Positions 59,991 through 64,000 of a stretch of 64,000 nucleotides of DNA are shown in pieces. The notes under the pieces are model-generated. The model was not told the origin of the DNA, did not search any database, and saw only the letters and a list, made by a program, of their open reading frames with translations. The stretch comes from Adhaeribacter radiodurans (GTDB taxonomy: Bacteria > Bacteroidota > Bacteroidia > Cytophagales > Hymenobacteraceae). The stretch's first letter is position 1. Each line of letters opens with the position of its first letter. Position numbers and translations under genes: made by a program. The stretch is taken from the NCBI RefSeq assembly GCF_014075995.1, contig NZ_CP055153.1, forward strand, positions 4,340,001-4,404,000, in the 5' to 3' direction.

Positions 59991-62963
59991 TTAAAAATTA
60001 ACGTTGACACCGAAGTTATATGTTGCCGAAAGAGGATAAACATTTAAATCTATCCCGGCATTGGTTGGCGGTCCACCTACTTCGGGGGTAAAGCCGTTAT
60101 ACTTAAAGAGGGTTACTGGATTTTGGGCATTCGCATAAAATCGAATAGATTGTATCTTCCATTTTCCGGTAAGAGTAGTAGGCAGCGTGTAACCAACTTG
60201 TAAATTCCGGATCCGGATGTAATCTCCATTTTCTATGTACCAACTATTCGGGTCTAAATTAATGCCACTTAAATCAGCCGAAGGATAGGAATTGGAGGTA
60301 CCCGCTCCATGCCAGCGGTTATCAAAGAAATCTTTGGTATAATTCTCATTACCAAACCGGTTTCCTTTATTGGCATTATAAATTTCTACTCCGGCTACGC
60401 CCTGAATATCTAATTGCAAATCGAAATTATAGAAATTAAAACCCGAGTTAATACCGTAAATAAAACGTGGGTTAGGATTACCGATAATGGTTCTATCACG
60501 GTTATCAATTACGTTATCATTGTTTAAATCGCGGTATCTGAAATCGCCGGGTTTAGCAGCGGGCTGAGCGGAACCTGTAACTTCCTGTTCGGTCTGATAA
60601 ACACCATCTACCACAAACCCATAGAAAGAACCAATGGGATCGCCTAACCGGGAAATAGTAGTTAAATTACCGGCAACTCCGCCACTACCACCGTATTGGG
60701 GAATGAAAGTATCTATATTAGTAACTTCGTTTCGGTTATAAGCTACGTTAAAGCCTACGTTATAGCGGAAGTTGGAAGTAGCTTCGGTGTTCCAATTAGC
60801 GGCAAATTCAACCCCGGTATTTTTAAAACTGGCAAAGTTTCCGTTAATAGAACCTCCTAACCCGGAAGAACTCAAAAAAGGCACCCTGAAAATAGCATCT
60901 TCGGTTCTTTTATCGTACCAATCTGCTTCTATTGTTAAGCGGTTATTGAGCGTAACCATTTCAAAACCTAAATCGGTTTCTTTTACAACTTCCCACAGCA
61001 GGGTAGGTGGAACGGCCTGATCAAAATTACCGCCGGTGTAAGGTATTCCCCCAAAGAAAGCTATATAACCCGGAGCTAAATTAGCTGTTTGGTTAAAAAC
61101 ATTAGAAGGAATATTACTATTTCCTAATTTACCCCAACTAGCTCTCACTTTCAGGTTATTAATAGCCGTTTGATTTTTCATAAACGGCTCTTCGGTTACC
61201 ATCCAGCCCAATCCAATGGAAGGAAAAATATCAAACCGGTTGTCTGATGGAAATTTAGAAGAACCATCGTAGCGCAGGCTGGTGGTTACTAAATATTTAT
61301 CTTTAAAAGCATAATTAATCCGGCCGAAATAAGAAGCGAAAGTATACAAGTCACCATTATTCTGGATTCTGGCAGTTTCCTGATCACCTAATCCAAAATA
61401 ATAAGAAGCTTCGGAATTATTAGGTACGTCGTTAATAGTACCTATAATTTCTTCCCAGCGATCTCTTTGCGATGAAATTCCTAATAAAACGGTAAACCGG
61501 TTTGCTCCAATCTCTTTATTATACGTTAAGGTATTTTCCCAAAGCCAACTGTTGCCTTTGTAATTGCCCTTAGTTAAAAGGCTTCTTTCCGCAAATTGGA
61601 TAGATGTTAAAGAATCACGCGACCGGTAATTCCGGTAATCGCTTACTAAATAATTGATACCCAAACTGGTCCGAAAAGTAAAATCTTTTAAAAAAGTTAA
61701 TTCGCCAAAAACATTACCAGTTAACCTTTGAGATCGATTTACCTGGTTAAACCAATCTAAACTGGCTTTCGGGTTAGAAAAATTACCTAAATTAATATTG
61801 GCCGGATCACCGTAGCGGCCATTTGCTTCTCTAACCGGTAAAATAGAAGGAGCAACATACGACTGATACAAAACGCCCGATGGGATAGTATCGGTTTTAA
61901 TGTTAGAGAATATGGCATTATAACCTACCTTAATGTTGTTAGTTACTTTAAAATCGGTCTGCAAGCGGGCGGTTATCCGTTCAAAATCGTTCTTTTTTAC
62001 AATACCTTGTTGGTTCAGGTAGCTACCACTAAAATTATAAGTAATCCGTTCTGTTCCGCCAGACATACTCAACTGATGGTTATGAATTTGAGCGGTACGT
62101 AAAACCTGGTCGTACCAATCCGTTGAGGGGGAATTTAAAGGAAGTCTTCTGGGCTCTTCAATTGCTTCGAATTTCTCGTTTACTAACGTGGCGTATTCCT
62201 GAGCATTGGCCATTTCTAACCGGTTAGTAACTTTTTGGATACCCGCAAAACCGTTGTAATTTATTCGGGGGGCTCCTGCTTTTCCTTTCCGGGTAGTAAC
62301 TAATACAACACCATTCGCGGCCCTTACCCCGTAAATAGAAGCACTGGACGCATCTTTTAAAACCTCCATCGACTCAATATCGGCTGGGTTCAAGAAACTC
62401 AGATCCGGCACAAAAGTGCCGTCTACCACATACAAAGGCTCTACCCCACCTTGCGCGGAACCAACCCCCCGTATCCGAACCTGCGGCGAAGCACCCGGAG
62501 TACCGGTATTAGTAATCTGCACGCCGGCAACTCTACCCTGAATAGAACTTACCGGGTTCTGGGAAGATTGTTTTACTAATTCGTCGCCTTTAACAGAGGT
62601 AATAGAACCGGTTACGTCGCGCTTTTGCTGGGTACCATAACCCACTACCACTACTTCGTTTAACTGTGTAGCATCGGTAGCTAATTGAACATTAATGGAA
62701 GTGCGATTATTTACCGGCACTTCTTGTGACTGGTAACCAATGTAGCTAAAAACGAGAGTGGCATTTGCGGGAGCATTTACGGTAAAATTGCCCTCAACAT
62801 CTGTTTGGGCACCATTTGTAGTGCCTTTAATAAGTACGCTTACCGCAATTAAGGCTTCACCGGTTTTGGCATCGGTAACCCTACCTGTAATGGGCACCGC
62901 ATCCTGGGCGTACAGCAAACGCACACTAAACAGACACAATAACAGTAAAAAATGTTTTTTCAT
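59991..62963 (-). CDS. SusC/RagA-type TonB-dependent transporter of the glucan locus
   Basis: 990 residues from the ATG at 62963 (MKKHFLLLLCLFSVRLLYAQ, a clean signal peptide). A longer in-frame reading to 63014 adds 17 residues before the signal and is rejected. Domains: carboxypeptidase-regulatory-like (ITGRVTDAKTGEALIAVSVL), the TonB-box region LNEVVVVGYGTQQKRDVTGS, a plug with VRIRGVGSAQGGVEPLYVVD and IESMEVLKDASSASIYGVRA, then a barrel ending LSATYNFGVNVNF. It is only distantly similar to the SusC proteins of cassettes A and B. A + strand TAAATTTG at 63018-63025 again faces against the gene, but without a following terminator. It imports oligosaccharides made by the surface glucanase. 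Confidence 0.95.
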   Translation of the reverse strand: MKKHFLLLLCLFSVRLLYAQDAVPITGRVTDAKTGEALIAVSVLIKGTTNGAQTDVEGNFTVNAPANATLVFSYIGYQSQEVPVNNRTSINVQLATDATQLNEVVVVGYGTQQKRDVTGSITSVKGDELVKQSSQNPVSSIQGRVAGVQITNTGTPGASPQVRIRGVGSAQGGVEPLYVVDGTFVPDLSFLNPADIESMEVLKDASSASIYGVRAANGVVLVTTRKGKAGAPRINYNGFAGIQKVTNRLEMANAQEYATLVNEKFEAIEEPRRLPLNSPSTDWYDQVLRTAQIHNHQLSMSGGTERITYNFSGSYLNQQGIVKKNDFERITARLQTDFKVTNNIKVGYNAIFSNIKTDTIPSGVLYQSYVAPSILPVREANGRYGDPANINLGNFSNPKASLDWFNQVNRSQRLTGNVFGELTFLKDFTFRTSLGINYLVSDYRNYRSRDSLTSIQFAERSLLTKGNYKGNSWLWENTLTYNKEIGANRFTVLLGISSQRDRWEEIIGTINDVPNNSEASYYFGLGDQETARIQNNGDLYTFASYFGRINYAFKDKYLVTTSLRYDGSSKFPSDNRFDIFPSIGLGWMVTEEPFMKNQTAINNLKVRASWGKLGNSNIPSNVFNQTANLAPGYIAFFGGIPYTGGNFDQAVPPTLLWEVVKETDLGFEMVTLNNRLTIEADWYDKRTEDAIFRVPFLSSSGLGGSINGNFASFKNTGVEFAANWNTEATSNFRYNVGFNVAYNRNEVTNIDTFIPQYGGSGGVAGNLTTISRLGDPIGSFYGFVVDGVYQTEQEVTGSAQPAAKPGDFRYRDLNNDNVIDNRDRTIIGNPNPRFIYGINSGFNFYNFDLQLDIQGVAGVEIYNANKGNRFGNENYTKDFFDNRWHGAGTSNSYPSADLSGINLDPNSWYIENGDYIRIRNLQVGYTLPTTLTGKWKIQSIRFYANAQNPVTLFKYNGFTPEVGGPPTNAGIDLNVYPLSATYNFGVNVNF

Positions 62964-63144
62964 ATTTTTGCTATAAAATGGAAGTGATAAATTATACCAT
63001 CTATATACGCCCATTTGTAAATTTGATATCTATAAACCTTACTTTTTTTACAGATTCTCTAAATAGCAAACCCGGACAAATTGATTCCGAGGAACTTTTT
63101 TTGAATATTTTTAAATCAGTTTAGAAGATGGAACAGCTCTACCT

Positions 63145-63190
63145 TTATAAAAGCAAAAAGCCTCCTATAGGAGGCTTTTTGCTTTTATAA
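63145..63190. terminator. 46-base perfect palindrome, terminator of dnaB
   Basis: The 46 bases equal their own reverse complement, centred on CCTCCTATAGGAGG and flanked by A-runs and T-runs. It lies about 95 bases after the dnaB stop and before the susC gene, insulating the two. Confidence 0.85.
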
Positions 63191-63283
63191 GATTTTATAT
63201 TGACTACTTTATAGTTTTAATCGCACTAGCAGGTTAAAGAATTCTTCTACAACTTTCTAATTTACTAACCAGCAACCTACAAC

Positions 63284-64000
63284 TTAAAACGGCGGCTCCT
63301 CGGTGTCGAAGCTGGATTTAGGTAAAGAGTCGCCGTTCATTTTGCTAGGTAAACGTACAGCGTTGCCTCCACCAAACGGATCATCGAAATTACTTGGTGG
63401 TAACGCTCCGCCGCCAAACGGATCAGCGCCAAAGTCGCCTTCCAGGTCGCCGAACTTGGTAAACTTACCAATAAATTTAAGCGGTACCGTAGCCAGTGAA
63501 CCATTCCGGTGCTTGGCTATAATTACTTCACCTACGCCTTGGGTTGGGTTCCCTAATTCGTCTTCAGTGATACCATAATATTCAGGGCGGTACAAGAAAA
63601 TTACCATGTCGGCGTCCTGCTCAATAGACCCGGATTCACGTAAGTCAGATAGTTGGGGTTTTTTGTCGCCACCGCGGGTTTCTACCGCCCGGCTCAACTG
63701 CGACAGCGCAATTACCGGCACGCTTAGTTCTTTGGCCAACATTTTTAAAGCCCGCGAAATAGAAGCAATTTCCTGTTCCCGGTTACCGCCGCCCCCTTTG
63801 CCTTCGTTACCCGTCATCAGCTGCAAATAGTCGATGATAATCATCTGAATATCGTGCTGGGCTTTTAACCGGCGGCACTTGGTGCGCAATTCCCGGATAG
63901 ATAAACCCGGCGTATCGTCAATAAAAATAGGGGCTTCCGATAATTTGGAAATTTTATGATTGAGCTGGGCCCATTCGTAATCGGCCAGGTTACCCTTCTT
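63284..64000 (-). CDS. dnaB: Replicative DNA helicase DnaB, C-terminal part (5' end beyond the window)
   Basis: The frame is open through the right edge, so the start lies outside; about 238 residues are visible. RecA-type helicase motifs: FIDDTPGLSIRELRTKCRRL, the Walker B block IQMIIIDYLQLMTG, the ISRALKMLAKELSVPVIALS block with SQLSRAVE and GDKKPQLSDLRESGSIEQDA, and VGEVIIAKHRNGSLATVPLK with the arginine finger region. These match DnaB motifs H2 to H4. The C-terminal tail (PFGGGALPPSNFDDPFGGGN) is a Gly/Pro/Phe-rich extension common in Bacteroidota DnaB. It unwinds DNA at the replication fork. Usually essential and conserved, so it anchors this end as core chromosome. Confidence 0.96.
   Translation of the reverse strand, partial: KKGNLADYEWAQLNHKISKLSEAPIFIDDTPGLSIRELRTKCRRLKAQHDIQMIIIDYLQLMTGNEGKGGGGNREQEIASISRALKMLAKELSVPVIALSQLSRAVETRGGDKKPQLSDLRESGSIEQDADMVIFLYRPEYYGITEDELGNPTQGVGEVIIAKHRNGSLATVPLKFIGKFTKFGDLEGDFGADPFGGGALPPSNFDDPFGGGNAVRLPSKMNGDSLPKSSFDTEEPPF

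Noticed and set aside
62964-63014. Longer start for the glucan-locus SusC
   Set aside because: It places 17 non-hydrophobic residues before a clean signal peptide that begins at the ATG at 62963.
63018-63025. Third antisense promoter opposite susC of the glucan locus
   Set aside because: The TAAATTTG box is present on the + strand, but no hairpin with T-tract follows within about 100 bases, unlike the two cassettes.
1-64000. CRISPR array, prophage or integrated plasmid
   Set aside because: No regularly spaced identical repeats, no phage structural genes and no integrase or replication initiator were seen. The repeats found are dispersed and palindromic.

Overview
The window looks like chromosomal DNA of a Bacteroidota bacterium, most likely Cytophagales of the Hymenobacteraceae/Adhaeribacter type. 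The signs are three SusC/SusD outer-membrane uptake pairs, many lipobox lipoproteins, a bacillithiol gene (bshB1), a lone MBOAT/SGNH pair, PVC-type dehydrogenases with c-type haem domains, and TAnnTTTG -7 promoter boxes. The genus is an inference; no rRNA is present.

Layout. 0-4.3 kb: a 5'-truncated M50 protease, then an MBOAT O-acyltransferase with an SGNH-like partner, closed by a long perfect hairpin. 4.5-8.3 kb: a ChrB-domain/AraC fusion regulator, the chromate transporter ChrA, repeats, and a small outer-membrane protein whose upstream region resembles that of chrA. 8.3-17.3 kb: a TIGR01777 protein, then cassette A (susC-susD-two DoxX-like membrane proteins, minus strand). 17.8-24.8 kb: 1-Cys peroxiredoxin, a tRNA-like gene with an odd anticodon loop, a HiPIP, a PVC-type dehydrogenase, a ceramidase-like enzyme, a small cytochrome and a stand-alone SpoT-type HD protein. 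24.9-31.5 kb: sulfur/thiol chemistry (bshB1, sulfite-oxidase-type Mo enzyme plus cytochrome, YeiH exporter) and a PYROXD2-like flavoprotein. 32-40.3 kb: cassette B, a paralogous copy of the same four-gene unit, preceded by a 44-residue peptide ending in Cys-Cys-Cys-Gly and a 54-residue membrane peptide. 40.8-46 kb: an intact IS5-type element beside a gene graveyard (VOC, NTF2-like, second VOC and SDR remnants) with an intact HxlR regulator and an M28 peptidase. 46-50.2 kb: a polysaccharide lyase, a nucleoside hydrolase and a cupin. 50.3-63 kb: a carbohydrate locus with a DUF1080 protein, a Cys-less SUMF1-like protein, a PVC dehydrogenase with cytochrome domain, two GH144-like enzymes and a SusC/SusD pair. 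The right edge holds the 3' part of dnaB.

The best candidate for something undescribed is the duplicated susC-susD-DoxX-like-DoxX-like cassette. In both copies a + strand -7 box and a hairpin/T-tract lie just upstream of susC, facing against it, which predicts a short cis-antisense RNA. Cassette B also has a Cys-codon-rich leader peptide and a palindrome shared with the YeiH promoter region. I infer a cysteine- or sulfur-responsive uptake system; the substrate is unknown.

Intergenic DNA is rich in small non-coding repeats: a palindromic family with five copies and compensatory changes, a ~210 bp dispersed repeat with two copies, a 213 bp MITE-like element, and a MITE-like element nested inside another.
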